The notes under the pieces were generated by a model, which worked only from the letters and a program-made list of their open reading frames with translations, was not told where the DNA came from and did no database searches. DNA of 64,000 bases from Hymenobacter gelipurpurascens. Lineage in GTDB: Bacteria > Bacteroidota > Bacteroidia > Cytophagales > Hymenobacteraceae. The stretch lies in NCBI RefSeq assembly GCF_900187375.1, contig NZ_FYEW01000001.1, positions 1,488,001 through 1,552,000 of the forward strand, in the 5' to 3' direction. Positions 8,271 to 16,347 of the stretch are shown one piece after another; the stretch's first letter is position 1; every line of letters starts with the position of its first letter. Both the position numbers and the translations under genes were made by a program.

Positions 8271-8606
8271 ATGTTTGATGTAATGGGCATGATGGGCAAA
8301 ATGAAAGAGCTTCAGGAGAAAATGAAGCTTGCCCAGGATGAGTTGCAGCACATCACTTCCACGGCCGAATCGGGCGGCGGCTTGGTGAAGGCCACCGCCA
8401 ATGGCCAGCGCCGCTTGCTGAAGCTGGAAATCGATGAAACCTTGCTCCAACCCCAGGACCGCGACATGCTCGCTGACCTAGTAGTGGCAGCCGTGAACAA
8501 GGTGATGGAAGAGGTTGGTGAAAAGGCCAAAGAAGAAATGAAAAGCAAAACGGCCGGCCTCATCCCCAACATTCCCGGCCTCGACCTCGGCGGCTTTGGC
8601 CTCTAA
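8271..8606 (+). CDS. ybaB: YbaB/EbfC family nucleoid-associated protein
   Basis: The 111-residue product has the family pattern: an N-terminal helix rich in Met, Lys and Glu (MMGKMKELQEKMKLAQDEL), a central sheet with VKATANGQRRLLKLEID, and a C-terminal helix ending near IPGLDLGGFGL. Family members are small dimeric DNA-binding proteins of the nucleoid. The length is normal for the family. Its stop codon overlaps the probable TTG start of the following glycosyltransferase by 11 bases. It is the first core gene to the right of the integrase. Confidence 0.95.
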   Translation: MFDVMGMMGKMKELQEKMKLAQDELQHITSTAESGGGLVKATANGQRRLLKLEIDETLLQPQDRDMLADLVVAAVNKVMEEVGEKAKEEMKSKTAGLIPNIPGLDLGGFGL

Positions 8607-9675
8607 GAGTGGCCTAGAAGTCGGTTCGTGCGCCGATGTAGCAGTCGTGATTCTAAACTGGAACGGCCAGGATTTCCTGCGCCGTTTCCTGCCTTCTGTA
8701 CTGACCTACTCCGAGGGCGCGCACATCGTTGTGGTCGATAATGCCTCCACCGATGACTCTGTAGGGCTATTGCAAAGGGAGTTTCCGGCCGTAGAGGTTA
8801 TTCAGCACGCCACTAATCTGGGCTTCTGCGAAGGCTATAATACTGGCCTACAACGGCTGGGCGCTGCCTACAAGTACTATGTGCTGCTGAACTCCGATGT
8901 GGAGGTAACGCCTGGCTGGCTCGACCCGCAGCGGGAGCTTCTGGAGCAGCACCCAACCATTGCGGCCTGCCAACCCAAAATCCGGCAATACAGCCAGGAA
9001 GCAGCTCAGCGCCAACTCTTTGAGTATGCGGGTGCCGGAGGCGGCTACCTCGACCGGCTGGGCTATCCCTTCTGCCGGGGCCGCCTCTTCGATACCCTGG
9101 AAACCGACCTAGGCCAGTATGATGACACCAGGCCAGTAGCGTGGGCCACAGGAGCCTGTATGCTTGTGCGCGCCTCGACCTGGCACCAACTAGGTGGCCT
9201 GGAAACGCGGTTTTTCGCGCACATGGAGGAAATAGACCTGTGTTGGCGCATGCAGAACGCAGGGTATGCGGTGTGGTACCAGGGCCAGAGCGTGGTGTAC
9301 CACGTGGGCGGCGGCACGCTGCACAAATCCAACCCGCGCAAAACCTACCTCAACTTCCGCAACGGCTTAGCGTTGGTGTACATGAACACCCACGCAGCCG
9401 AATTAAAGAGCACCATGGCTACGCGCCTCGGGCTGGATTGGGTGGCCGCGCTGCGCTTTCTTTCCCAAGGAAACCTAGGCGACTTTCGGGCAATTGTGCG
9501 GGCGCATTGGCATTTCGTGCAGCAACTGGCCTATTGGCGTCAGCGACGGGAAGCCTTTCCGCCGCGCCTTCGCACCACGGAACGGGCTGGCACTTATCGC
9601 GGTAGCTTGGTGTGGGCCTATTTCGGAAAAAGTCAGAAGAAATTCACGGAGCTAGATACTAGCTTACTCTCCTAG
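8596..9675 (+). CDS. Family 2 glycosyltransferase
   Basis: The 359-residue product has the GT-A fold signature: VAVVILNWNG at the start, VVVDNASTDDS, then LLNSDVEV as the nucleotide-sugar and metal site. ATGACMLVRAS and FFAHMEEIDLCWRMQ follow, as in rhamnosyltransferase-like GT2 enzymes. The only suitable start is TTG at 8596, inside the last codons of ybaB, which suggests translational coupling. No membrane segment is obvious, so it probably works at the inner face of the membrane on a glycolipid acceptor. The sugar is unknown. The stop TAG lies within the repeated CTAGGCCACT motif. Confidence 0.88.
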   Translation: MASKSGLEVGSCADVAVVILNWNGQDFLRRFLPSVLTYSEGAHIVVVDNASTDDSVGLLQREFPAVEVIQHATNLGFCEGYNTGLQRLGAAYKYYVLLNSDVEVTPGWLDPQRELLEQHPTIAACQPKIRQYSQEAAQRQLFEYAGAGGGYLDRLGYPFCRGRLFDTLETDLGQYDDTRPVAWATGACMLVRASTWHQLGGLETRFFAHMEEIDLCWRMQNAGYAVWYQGQSVVYHVGGGTLHKSNPRKTYLNFRNGLALVYMNTHAAELKSTMATRLGLDWVAALRFLSQGNLGDFRAIVRAHWHFVQQLAYWRQRREAFPPRLRTTERAGTYRGSLVWAYFGKSQKKFTELDTSLLS

Positions 9676-9690
9676 GCCACTAGTGGGCAT

Positions 9691-9727
9691 AAAAAAGCCT
9701 GCAACACAGCTAGTGTCGCAGGCTTTT
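9691..9727. terminator. Bidirectional terminator between convergent genes
   Basis: AAAAGCCTGC pairs with GCAGGCTTTT (core stem 9697-9702 with 9718-9723), with an A-run on the left and T-run on the right. It separates the plus-strand glycosyltransferase from the minus-strand PspC-like gene. Confidence 0.8.
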
Positions 9728-9756
9728 GAGAAGGTCTTGAATCGGGGTTGAAACGG

Positions 9757-9975
9757 CTACAGGTCCCAAACGGTGCTGCGCTGGCGCCGCATGGCCCGGC
9801 GCACGTTCATCCAGAAAGCCAGGGCAAAATACAGCACAATGGGGGAGCCAAACGTAAAGAACGAGGCATACACAAACGAGAGCCGTACGCTGCTGCTGGA
9901 AAAGCCCAAACGGTTTCCCAACGTGTTGCAAACGCCGAAGCTTTGCTTTTCAATAAAGTCGGTTAGTCGTTTCAT
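9757..9975 (-). CDS. PspC-like small membrane protein
   Basis: The 72-residue product starts at ATG 9975 (MKRLTDFIEKQSFGVC). It has the short Bacteroidota PspC-domain arrangement: an amphipathic N-terminus with a GVCNTLGNRLGFSSSSVRL turn, then one hydrophobic segment (about 30-55) and a basic tail. PspC relatives act in envelope stress responses in Proteobacteria; in Bacteroidota the role is not established. A longer frame from 10020 would add a less plausible extension. Confidence 0.65.
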   Translation of the reverse strand: MKRLTDFIEKQSFGVCNTLGNRLGFSSSSVRLSFVYASFFTFGSPIVLYFALAFWMNVRRAMRRQRSTVWDL

Positions 9976-10096
9976 ATCTGCTAAAGTAGAAGCTGCCGAC
10001 GGTGGCCAACCTAAACCCAAAATACACTAATAAGTAGAGTGTGTCAAGCACTTACGATAAAATGGTCTCGCAAGATACGTCTGTGAGAGGCAGTTT

Positions 10097-10104
10097 TACG
10101 TTTG
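10097..10104 (+). promoter_or_regulatory. Bacteroidota -7 box ahead of the OmpA/TPR lipoprotein
   Basis: TACGTTTG matches the Bacteroidota TAnnTTTG consensus exactly and lies 37 bases upstream of the ATG at 10142. No clear -33 TTTG was found at the usual distance. Confidence 0.5.
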
Positions 10105-10141
10105 TCTTCTGAATTTGAGCCCTCCGCCCTTCCTATTGCTT

Positions 10142-11956
10142 ATGCGATTTACGTTGCCCCGTTTGTTTTCGTTGGTTGTTTTATCGGGCGGCGTAGCTGT
10201 TCTGCCAGCCTGCTCTCCACTTTCCAAAGTGCTGAAGACCGCCCAGACGGGGCAGCAAATTGCCGTAGAGCCCGCTGTGCTGGAAAGCAACGGCGAAAAC
10301 GTACTGTTTGAGGTGACGGCGAAAGTCCCGGCCAAGCATCTGAAAAAAGGAGTGGCCTACAACCTGGGCCTGAGTTACCGCTACGATAATGGCTTACGCG
10401 AAGACACCGTAGGCCGCCTCACCTTTATGTCGGGCGAGTATACCTATGATGAGGAGCAGAAGGATAAGCTCATCATCAAGAAGCAGTTCGTGTTTCCCTA
10501 CACCACCCGCAAGAGCCCCGGCGAACTGGTAGCCCTCCCCGATGCCCGCGAGCTAAAACCGAATGGCAAGCGCGTGAAAGGCAAGGAAATCAAGCTGGCC
10601 CGCGGCATTGTAACCACCAGCCGCCTGGTGGTGCGCCAGGATACGGCTCTGAATTTGCTTCCGGAAACCGTTGATAACAACATGGGCGGCACGCGGGTAC
10701 TGCCGTTTTTCTTTGATGCTGGCAAAGCTGAAATCCGCAACTACCTGGGCACCAATGTGGCGGCCCTGGAAGATTTCATCGAAGCCAACCAGCACACCGA
10801 AAAAGTGATGATTGCGGCTGGCCACTCGCCCGATTCCTTGGACCGCCACGACCCGCGCCTCGCCGACAAGCGCGTGCAGGTGCTGCTGAAATACTACAAA
10901 AAGCAGGTTGATACGGACTCCTACCTCAACAAAGTCAGACAGATTGATTTCGAGACGGAGGCCTACCACCGCCGCTGGGACTTGTTCCTGAACAAGGTGC
11001 AGGAGTCGGCGCTACGGCCCGCGCAGGTCGATTCGGTGCTGCTGCTCATCAATGATACGCCCGGCACCTACGCCACCAAGGAGAAAAGTCTGCACGCACT
11101 GTCGTTCTATGATTACCTGGAGCAGTACATCTACCCCGTAATGCGCTTTGGCACAGTAGCCGTGCGCTACTCGGCTCCCAAGCGCTACGACTCGGAGATA
11201 TATGTCCTCTCCAAAAAAATTGTAGAAAAGCAGACCGAAACCGATGCCCTGACGCCCGAAGAGCTGCGCTATTCGGCCACGCTTACGCCGCTGCTGGCCG
11301 AAAAGCAGCGCATCTATGAAACCTCCGTGGCTACCACTGGCCTCTGGCAGGCCTATCACAACCTGGGCATAGTGCTCTTGCAGCGCTCCGAGAAAGAGGT
11401 GAACCCCAAGGTGCAGAAGGCCTACATGCGCCGCGCCGCCGTCAACTTTACGCTGGCCGCCCACCGCAACCCCACCGCCGAGTCGTTCTACCGCGTGGCT
11501 ACCGCCTACCACCGCGCCGGCGACAAGCTGGAGGCCCTGCAGAACTACGATTACGCCATCAAGCTCGGGGGGCCTAGGCCTATGCTCAACAAAGTATTTG
11601 CCGATAAAGCCGCCCTGGAAATCGAAATAGGCCAGCTCGATGATGCCCTGCGCAGCCTCAGCTACAGCGGCAAAAGCTACCAGAACATCATGAACCGCGC
11701 CCTGATTTATGTGCTGAAAGGCAATTACCAGGGCGCCGCCGACATTTACGCCGAAGCCATTGCCCTCCGTCCCAACGACCCACTTCTGGCCTACTGCCTT
11801 GCTGTGGTAGCCGCCCGTCAGCAAAACGAGCCCGCCATGGCCCTGCACCTGCGCCACGCCGTGGAGCTCGACCGCGCCTACGCCAACCGCGCCGTAGAGG
11901 ACCTGGAGTTCCGTGATTTTGCGAAAGGCAAACCGTTTCTGGAGGCGCTTCGGTAA
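10142..11956 (+). CDS. Lipoprotein with OmpA-like domain and TPR repeats
   Basis: The 604-residue product starts at ATG 10142, which places a lipoprotein signal with lipobox LPAC at residues 20-23. An N-terminal beta-rich region (about 35-180) is followed by an OmpA/MotB-like peptidoglycan-binding segment (about 185-265) with FFFDAGKAEIR and HDPRLADKRVQVLLKYY. The C-terminal half (about 385-600) is helical with tetratricopeptide-like repeats such as ADIYAEAIALRPNDPLLAY. It is probably anchored in the outer membrane and contacts the cell wall. The partner is unknown. A longer frame from 10115 would spoil the signal peptide. Confidence 0.8.
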   Translation: MRFTLPRLFSLVVLSGGVAVLPACSPLSKVLKTAQTGQQIAVEPAVLESNGENVLFEVTAKVPAKHLKKGVAYNLGLSYRYDNGLREDTVGRLTFMSGEYTYDEEQKDKLIIKKQFVFPYTTRKSPGELVALPDARELKPNGKRVKGKEIKLARGIVTTSRLVVRQDTALNLLPETVDNNMGGTRVLPFFFDAGKAEIRNYLGTNVAALEDFIEANQHTEKVMIAAGHSPDSLDRHDPRLADKRVQVLLKYYKKQVDTDSYLNKVRQIDFETEAYHRRWDLFLNKVQESALRPAQVDSVLLLINDTPGTYATKEKSLHALSFYDYLEQYIYPVMRFGTVAVRYSAPKRYDSEIYVLSKKIVEKQTETDALTPEELRYSATLTPLLAEKQRIYETSVATTGLWQAYHNLGIVLLQRSEKEVNPKVQKAYMRRAAVNFTLAAHRNPTAESFYRVATAYHRAGDKLEALQNYDYAIKLGGPRPMLNKVFADKAALEIEIGQLDDALRSLSYSGKSYQNIMNRALIYVLKGNYQGAADIYAEAIALRPNDPLLAYCLAVVAARQQNEPAMALHLRHAVELDRAYANRAVEDLEFRDFAKGKPFLEALR

Positions 11957-11959
11957 GAG

Positions 11960-12069
11960 GTGAAATTGTGAAGTGGTGAAATGGTGAGTTTGACATTCTA
12001 GTGGCCTAGACCGCGCTATTTGAGCTGGCAGAACGTCAAACTCACCATTTCACCACTTCACAATTTCAC
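11960..12069. repeat. 35-bp perfect inverted repeat of the GTGAAATTG family
   Basis: Bases 11960-11994 are perfectly complementary to 12035-12069. The arms are built from repeated GTGAAAT/GTGAAGT units. The 40-base loop carries AGTGGCCTAG at 12000-12009. It lies between the lipoprotein gene and pdhB. Related sequences occur at 37880-37920 and 42021-42108. Confidence 0.85.
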
Positions 12070-12098
12070 AAGTTGGTTTGCTCGTTGTAGCTTTACGC

Positions 12099-12120
12099 GC
12101 CGGACTCGTGCCGGCTTTTT
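12099..12120 (+). terminator. Small hairpin with T-run before pdhB
   Basis: GCCGG (12099-12103) pairs with CCGGC (12111-12115) and is followed by TTTTT. It may terminate the lipoprotein transcript, or act in the pdhB leader if transcription starts upstream of it. Confidence 0.45.
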
Positions 12121-12156
12121 GATTCTGAACAGTTCTTTTCGTCTTTCCTTACGATT

Positions 12157-13140
12157 ATGCGGACCATCCAATTCCGGGAAGCCCTGCGTGAAGCCATGTC
12201 CGAAGAAATGCGCCGCGACCCGCGCGTGTTTCTGATGGGCGAAGAAGTTGCCGAGTACAACGGCGCCTACAAAGTGAGCCAGGGCATGCTCGACGAATTT
12301 GGCCCGGAGCGCGTGATTGACACGCCCATTGCTGAGCTGGGTTTCGCCGGTATCGGGGTGGGTGCGGCCGCCAATGGCCTGTTGCCCATCATCGAGTTCA
12401 TGACGTTCAACTTCTCGTTGGTAGCCATCGACCAGGTGATTAACTCGGCCGCTAAGATCTATTCGATGTCGGGTGGGCAGTACTCCTGCCCTATCGTGTT
12501 CCGCGGACCTACCGGCAACGCCGGTATGCTGTCATCGCAGCACTCCCAGAACTTCGAGAACTGGTACGCCAACACGCCCGGTCTGAAAGTAGTGGTTCCT
12601 TCGACCCCCTACGACGCGAAAGGCCTGCTGAAAAGCGCCATCCGTGACCCAGATCCAGTTATTTTCATGGAATCGGAGCTGATGTACGGCGACAAGGGCG
12701 AAGTTCCTGAAGAGGAGTACCTCCTCCCGATTGGCAAAGCCAATGTGGTGCGTCCCGGCGAAAACGTGACCATCGTGAGCTTCGGCAAAATGATGAAGGT
12801 GGCTTTGGCCTCTGCTGATGAATTAGCCAAAGAAGGCATCAGCGCCGAGGTTATTGACCTACGCTCGGTTCGCCCGATTGACTATGACACTCTCATTGAG
12901 TCAGTGAAGAAAACCAACCGCATGGTGGTGGTTGAAGAGGCCTGGCCGCTGGCGAGCATCAGCTCGGAACTGGCCTACATTGTGCAGCGCCGCGCTTTCG
13001 ACTACCTCGATGCTCCCGTGTTGCGCATCACCAACATGGACGTGCCACTGCCCTACGCGCCTACCCTCATCGATGCCTCGCTGCCCAACGTGGAGCGCAC
13101 CGTGAAGGCCGTGAAAGAAGTGCTGTACGTGAGCAAATAA
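12157..13140 (+). CDS. pdhB: Pyruvate dehydrogenase E1 component, beta subunit
   Basis: The 327-residue product matches E1-beta throughout: [18 protein letters not shown] at the start, the thiamine-diphosphate region [62 protein letters not shown] and the transketolase C-terminal domain with [16 protein letters not shown]. With E1-alpha it decarboxylates pyruvate and passes the acetyl group to E2 lipoamide. No E1-alpha or E2 gene is adjacent, so the complex genes are dispersed here. The length is normal. A long hairpin lies upstream and a terminator follows. Confidence 0.96.
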   Translation: MRTIQFREALREAMSEEMRRDPRVFLMGEEVAEYNGAYKVSQGMLDEFGPERVIDTPIAELGFAGIGVGAAANGLLPIIEFMTFNFSLVAIDQVINSAAKIYSMSGGQYSCPIVFRGPTGNAGMLSSQHSQNFENWYANTPGLKVVVPSTPYDAKGLLKSAIRDPDPVIFMESELMYGDKGEVPEEEYLLPIGKANVVRPGENVTIVSFGKMMKVALASADELAKEGISAEVIDLRSVRPIDYDTLIESVKKTNRMVVVEEAWPLASISSELAYIVQRRAFDYLDAPVLRITNMDVPLPYAPTLIDASLPNVERTVKAVKEVLYVSK

Positions 13141-13176
13141 CTGCCTGAACCAGCAACAGACTGGTAACCAACACAT

Positions 13177-13212
13177 AAACCGACCGGTTGCAATGCGCAG
13201 CCGGTCGGTTTT
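13177..13212 (+). terminator. Terminator of pdhB
   Basis: AAACCGACCGG (13177-13187) pairs with CCGGTCGGTT (13201-13210) and is followed by further T. It lies 36 bases after the pdhB stop codon. Confidence 0.85.
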
Positions 13213-13335
13213 CGTTTATGCCTTGCCACAAGCAAGCTACGTGGAGCCTCTAGGCCTATACGCAAGTAGGCCTGGGCTGATTTTTGCGTACCTTTTAGCC
13301 TATTCCCTCCCTCTCTCCTTTTTGCTTTCGCTGGT

Positions 13336-13872
13336 ATGAACCACCGCTTACATCTTCGTTTTGAGCAGCTAGAACAGGCAACTAACCGGTTGCTGGAATC
13401 CGTGGCGGCATTAGGCGACAAGGCCTATCAGTCGCCGGGGGCAAATCAGTGGTCGGCGGCGCAGGTGGTGCAGCATCTGGTAATTTCTGAAACGGGCATT
13501 GGGCAGTATCTGGAGAAGAAGCTGCTACAGGAAGAAGGCCACCAGAAAGCTGGCATAGGGTCGTTTCTGAAGTCGAGGCTGCTGCGCGTGATGCTGCGGC
13601 TGCCCTTCACGCGCTTTAAGGCGCCTTCCTTCCTGGCCAAGATGATGCCCGAAACCGCCCCACCTCTGCCCGAGCTACGTGCCGAGTGGGAGGCCGTGCG
13701 GCGGCGGCTGGAACGGCTGCTCAACGAGTTTCCGGGCAAGCTGGTAAGCCACGCCATCTTCAAGCACCCGCGCTCGGGCATGCTCACCATTAACCAAACC
13801 CTGGATTTTATGCTCGACCATATCCTGCATCATCAGCAGCAAGTGGAGCGCATCAAGAAAACAGTGGCCTAG
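13336..13872 (+). CDS. DinB-family putative metal-dependent protein
   Basis: The 178-residue product is a four-helix-bundle protein of the DinB/YfiT superfamily. Visible metal-ligand candidates are His in QVVQHLVISE (near residue 47) and the pair in DHILHHQQQ near residue 166. The first-helix pattern (LHLRFEQLEQATNRLLESV) and NQWSAAQVVQH are typical. Family members include thiol-dependent transferases and stress-induced proteins; the substrate here is unknown. The reading frame ends Val-Ala-stop inside AGTGGCCTAG. Confidence 0.8.
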   Translation: MNHRLHLRFEQLEQATNRLLESVAALGDKAYQSPGANQWSAAQVVQHLVISETGIGQYLEKKLLQEEGHQKAGIGSFLKSRLLRVMLRLPFTRFKAPSFLAKMMPETAPPLPELRAEWEAVRRRLERLLNEFPGKLVSHAIFKHPRSGMLTINQTLDFMLDHILHHQQQVERIKKTVA

Positions 13873-13890
13873 AGCCAAATAGTTGATCTA

Positions 13891-13996
13891 AAACGACGGT
13901 CCTGCGGAGGGCCGCTGAAGCATTATTAGCGGCGCTAATTAGATAAGTTAGCCGGAGATAGTGATGCTTCGGCGGCCCTCCGCAGGACCGTCGTTT
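13891..13996. repeat. 33-bp inverted repeat between convergent genes
   Basis: Bases 13891-13923 pair with 13964-13996 with a single G-T wobble, around a 40-base loop. The right arm continues into TTTTT, so it may serve as a terminator for the DinB-like gene. It lies between convergent genes. Confidence 0.8.
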
Positions 13997-14043
13997 TTCG
14001 GCTTACTCTTCCAGTTACACTGGCCTAGTGAAGCTTGTACTAG

Positions 14044-14496
14044 TTACTGCTTGGCCTCCCGCACAATGTCGGCGTAGTGCGCGTGGCGCGGCAGGTTACG
14101 CATAGCTTCCGTGATTTCGGCGGGTGGCACCGTGAGCTTGCGGGCGCGCAAGTCCAGCCAGGCGCCATCAACCGTTACGGTGGCGGAAGGCCGGCCATCG
14201 GCTTTGTAGAGGGTGTGCACGATGCGCCACCGTGAGCCATCTTCGCTCAAACCAGCTAATTCACCGTTTACGCGCAGGTCTTCGCTGATGTGCATTTCCT
14301 TCAGGAAACGGGTGTCTTCGCGGAACAGAATAGGGCCGATACCCAGCTGCGCAAAGCGCTGCAAAGAAAAGCCCTGAGCCGCGAGGTACTCTATGCGCAG
14401 TTGCGCGGCATAATCGGTGTAGGCAGAGTGGCGCATGTGGCCATTGGGGTCCATATCGGCCCAGCGCACGGTGTAAGTCTTTTCGAAATGAGTCAT
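14044..14496 (-). CDS. Acyl-CoA thioesterase, hotdog fold (4HBT)
   Basis: The 150-residue product has the 4-hydroxybenzoyl-CoA thioesterase motif VRWADMDPNGHMRHSAYTDY near residues 9-28, with the catalytic Asp region followed by the long hotdog helix. A later beta strand carries VTVDGAWLDL. Family members hydrolyse acyl-CoA or acyl-ACP thioesters in the cytoplasm. Substrate length cannot be read from the sequence. It starts at ATG 14496 and is convergent with the DinB-like gene. Confidence 0.88.
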   Translation of the reverse strand: MTHFEKTYTVRWADMDPNGHMRHSAYTDYAAQLRIEYLAAQGFSLQRFAQLGIGPILFREDTRFLKEMHISEDLRVNGELAGLSEDGSRWRIVHTLYKADGRPSATVTVDGAWLDLRARKLTVPPAEITEAMRNLPRHAHYADIVREAKQ

Positions 14497-14626
14497 GCTG
14501 GAAATAGAGGTTGATGAGCAGGTGGCGTCTTGGTAGCGCGGAAATCCTGTGGCTTCGGCGCTACATTTGGCTGTACTCCATACAGTCTAGGCCACTCTCT
14601 TATGTGTACTGTCTGCGGGAAGAGGC

Positions 14627-15364
14627 CTACTGGCCTTTGAGGGAAAGCCGCACGAGGTACTGCTGCTGGTCGTCTTCCTCCAGAAACTCTACCTGATAAC
14701 CGGCGGCTTCAGCGCAGTCCTGCAGCAGGCTGGGGTCGGCAAAAATCCAGGGGAACGTGGCGCCGTGCTCGCCCTCATATTCCATTGTGTACTCTACCTC
14801 GCCGTAATAAGGGCCGTTGAGGTCGAACACGAGGGCGCCGTCTTCGTCCTCATACAAGTAGCTGATGTCGGAGGATGTGGCCAGAATCTGTCCGCCGGGT
14901 GCGAGCAGTTGGTGAGCGTGCTGCAGGAATCCTCCCAGCCCTTCGAGCGTGCCGGCCAGACCAATACCATTCATCAGCATCAGAATGGTGTCGTACTTAT
15001 CTTTGGTTAAAGCGGGGTCCAGCAGGTCGTGGCAGGCTACTTCGTTCACCCCGCGCTCCTGCATCACTTGCACAGCGCCGGGCGAAATATCCACGGCTTT
15101 TACCTCGAACCCGCGGCTCTGCAGCTCCAGCGCATGGCACCCCGCGCCGGCGCCCAAGTCCAGCACCCGGCCCCGGCATTCGTTCAGGGCGGTGCGTTCC
15201 AGTTCGGGCATCTCCCAGAGCGAGCGAAACAAGTACGCTGCTGGCAGTGGCTCCTCTTCCGCCACGTTGCTATGGACCGTGAGCGTAGCTTGATGCTGTC
15301 CGCGCTGGTAGGCCAGTAGCGCATGACCGAGCGGATCTTGGGTGGTAAGGGCAGAAGAAGACAT
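14627..15364 (-). CDS. Class I SAM-dependent methyltransferase
   Basis: The 245-residue product has motif I VLDLGAGAGCHALEL (about 67-81), motif II acidic residue in VKAVDISPGAVQVM and motif III-IV region KYDTILMLMNGIGL. The N-terminal segment (about 1-60) resembles small-molecule methyltransferases rather than RNA or DNA enzymes. The C-terminus (LEEDDQQQYLVRLSLKGQ) closes the fold. The methyl acceptor is unknown. The start ATG at 15364 is the only good one. Confidence 0.85.
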   Translation of the reverse strand: MSSSALTTQDPLGHALLAYQRGQHQATLTVHSNVAEEEPLPAAYLFRSLWEMPELERTALNECRGRVLDLGAGAGCHALELQSRGFEVKAVDISPGAVQVMQERGVNEVACHDLLDPALTKDKYDTILMLMNGIGLAGTLEGLGGFLQHAHQLLAPGGQILATSSDISYLYEDEDGALVFDLNGPYYGEVEYTMEYEGEHGATFPWIFADPSLLQDCAEAAGYQVEFLEEDDQQQYLVRLSLKGQ

Positions 15365-15476
15365 GGCGCAAAGATACGGGCAGCAGCTTTGCCAGGATGC
15401 GCTTTTGGTAATAGCCGACCAATAACGGCGCAGCTTCGTACGCTTCTAGGCCACTATTCCTTGGTATTTTTATCCG

Positions 15477-15656
15477 ATGTCTTCTCCTGCTTCCAACCGC
15501 CCGGGCCGCCTTGTGAAAGGCAACTTGCCCACCAAAATCTGCCTGACCTGCGGCCGCCCGTTTGAGTACCGCAAGAAGTGGCGCAACAACTGGGAGGAAG
15601 TGAAATACTGCGGCGAGAAATGCCAGCGCAACAAGCCCAAGACCACAACTACCTGA
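15477..15656 (+). CDS. DUF2256 zinc-ribbon-like small protein
   Basis: A 59-residue product starts at ATG 15477 and ends at TGA 15656. It has the DUF2256 pattern: KICLTCGRPFEYRKKW, then NNWEEVKYCGEKCQRN, giving two CxxC-like pairs (C22/C25 and C45/C50 spacing) suited to zinc binding. Members are small basic proteins of unknown function that often lie near photolyase or cryptochrome genes, which is not the case here. It is below common length cut-offs and easily missed. Confidence 0.88.
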   Translation: MSSPASNRPGRLVKGNLPTKICLTCGRPFEYRKKWRNNWEEVKYCGEKCQRNKPKTTTT

Positions 15657-15785
15657 CGAACAATTTATTACTGCGCCCCACCCTGCCAAGCCCGTAGGCC
15701 AGTAGAGTTCCGTAGGCCACCTGCTGCATCCTTCTTTAGCTTGGTTTCGTTCTGAAAGCCAACACACTCCTTACTCTCCCTCCAC

Positions 15786-16250
15786 ATGGCCAGCAACCTC
15801 AACTACCTCGATCCTTCTCTGCTACCTCTCGAAGACAAACTGCAGGCCTATTTGCAGGCCGAGAAAGAATTGCAGCGGGCCGTAGCCGAAAGTGCCTCGC
15901 TGAGCCACCCTGCCCCGCAGCCCGATGCCACTTCGGGCCCGGCAGCCGACGCGGCCGCGCACTCCGGCACCGCTCCTACCTCCGACGGAGTTTTTGAACA
16001 GCGCCCTCCTACCGGCAGCTACGACCAGGCCGGTGATGAAATGCACGAGCAGCTCCAAAACCTGCGCGACGACCTCGAAACACTCCGCCGCGACATCATC
16101 AACATGCTACCCGTCCGCGACGAATGGATTAAGGTAAACCTGGGCTACGGCCCAAGTCGCGTGGGCGCATTCCAGGAAACTGATACGTCGGCAGGCGCTT
16201 CAGCAGAAGCGGGAGCCGAGCCCACGTATCAGTTGCGAGTAGTAATTTAA
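15786..16250 (+). CDS. Hypothetical acidic protein
   Basis: The 154-residue product is not recognised. It has a helical N-terminus (about 7-40), a low-complexity Ala/Pro/Ser/Thr linker (about 41-75), a coiled-coil-like segment DEMHEQLQNLRDDLETLRRD (about 83-102) and a conserved-looking tail with VRDEWIKVNLGYGPSRVGAF. It has no signal peptide or membrane segment. A perfect 25-bp hairpin follows the stop codon. Function is unknown. Confidence 0.7.
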   Translation: MASNLNYLDPSLLPLEDKLQAYLQAEKELQRAVAESASLSHPAPQPDATSGPAADAAAHSGTAPTSDGVFEQRPPTGSYDQAGDEMHEQLQNLRDDLETLRRDIINMLPVRDEWIKVNLGYGPSRVGAFQETDTSAGASAEAGAEPTYQLRVVI

Positions 16251-16274
16251 CCCTGAGCACTTTAAACCATCCAT

Positions 16275-16336
16275 CTCATTACCCAGAAGCCCGTTATCCT
16301 GCACTTGCGCTGGATAACGGGCTTCTGGGTAATGAG
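16275..16336. terminator. Perfect 25-bp hairpin between convergent genes
   Basis: Bases 16275-16299 are the exact reverse complement of 16312-16336 around a 12-base loop. It lies between the plus-strand hypothetical gene and the minus-strand ackA. There is no long T-run, so bidirectional termination or mRNA end protection is inferred from position. Confidence 0.75.
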
Positions 16337-16347
16337 TGTGCAGTGAA

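Noticed and set aside
11012..11857. 281-codon minus-strand frame opposite the OmpA/TPR lipoprotein
   Set aside because: Shadow of a high-GC gene with TPR repeats; Val/Gly/His-rich low-information translation.
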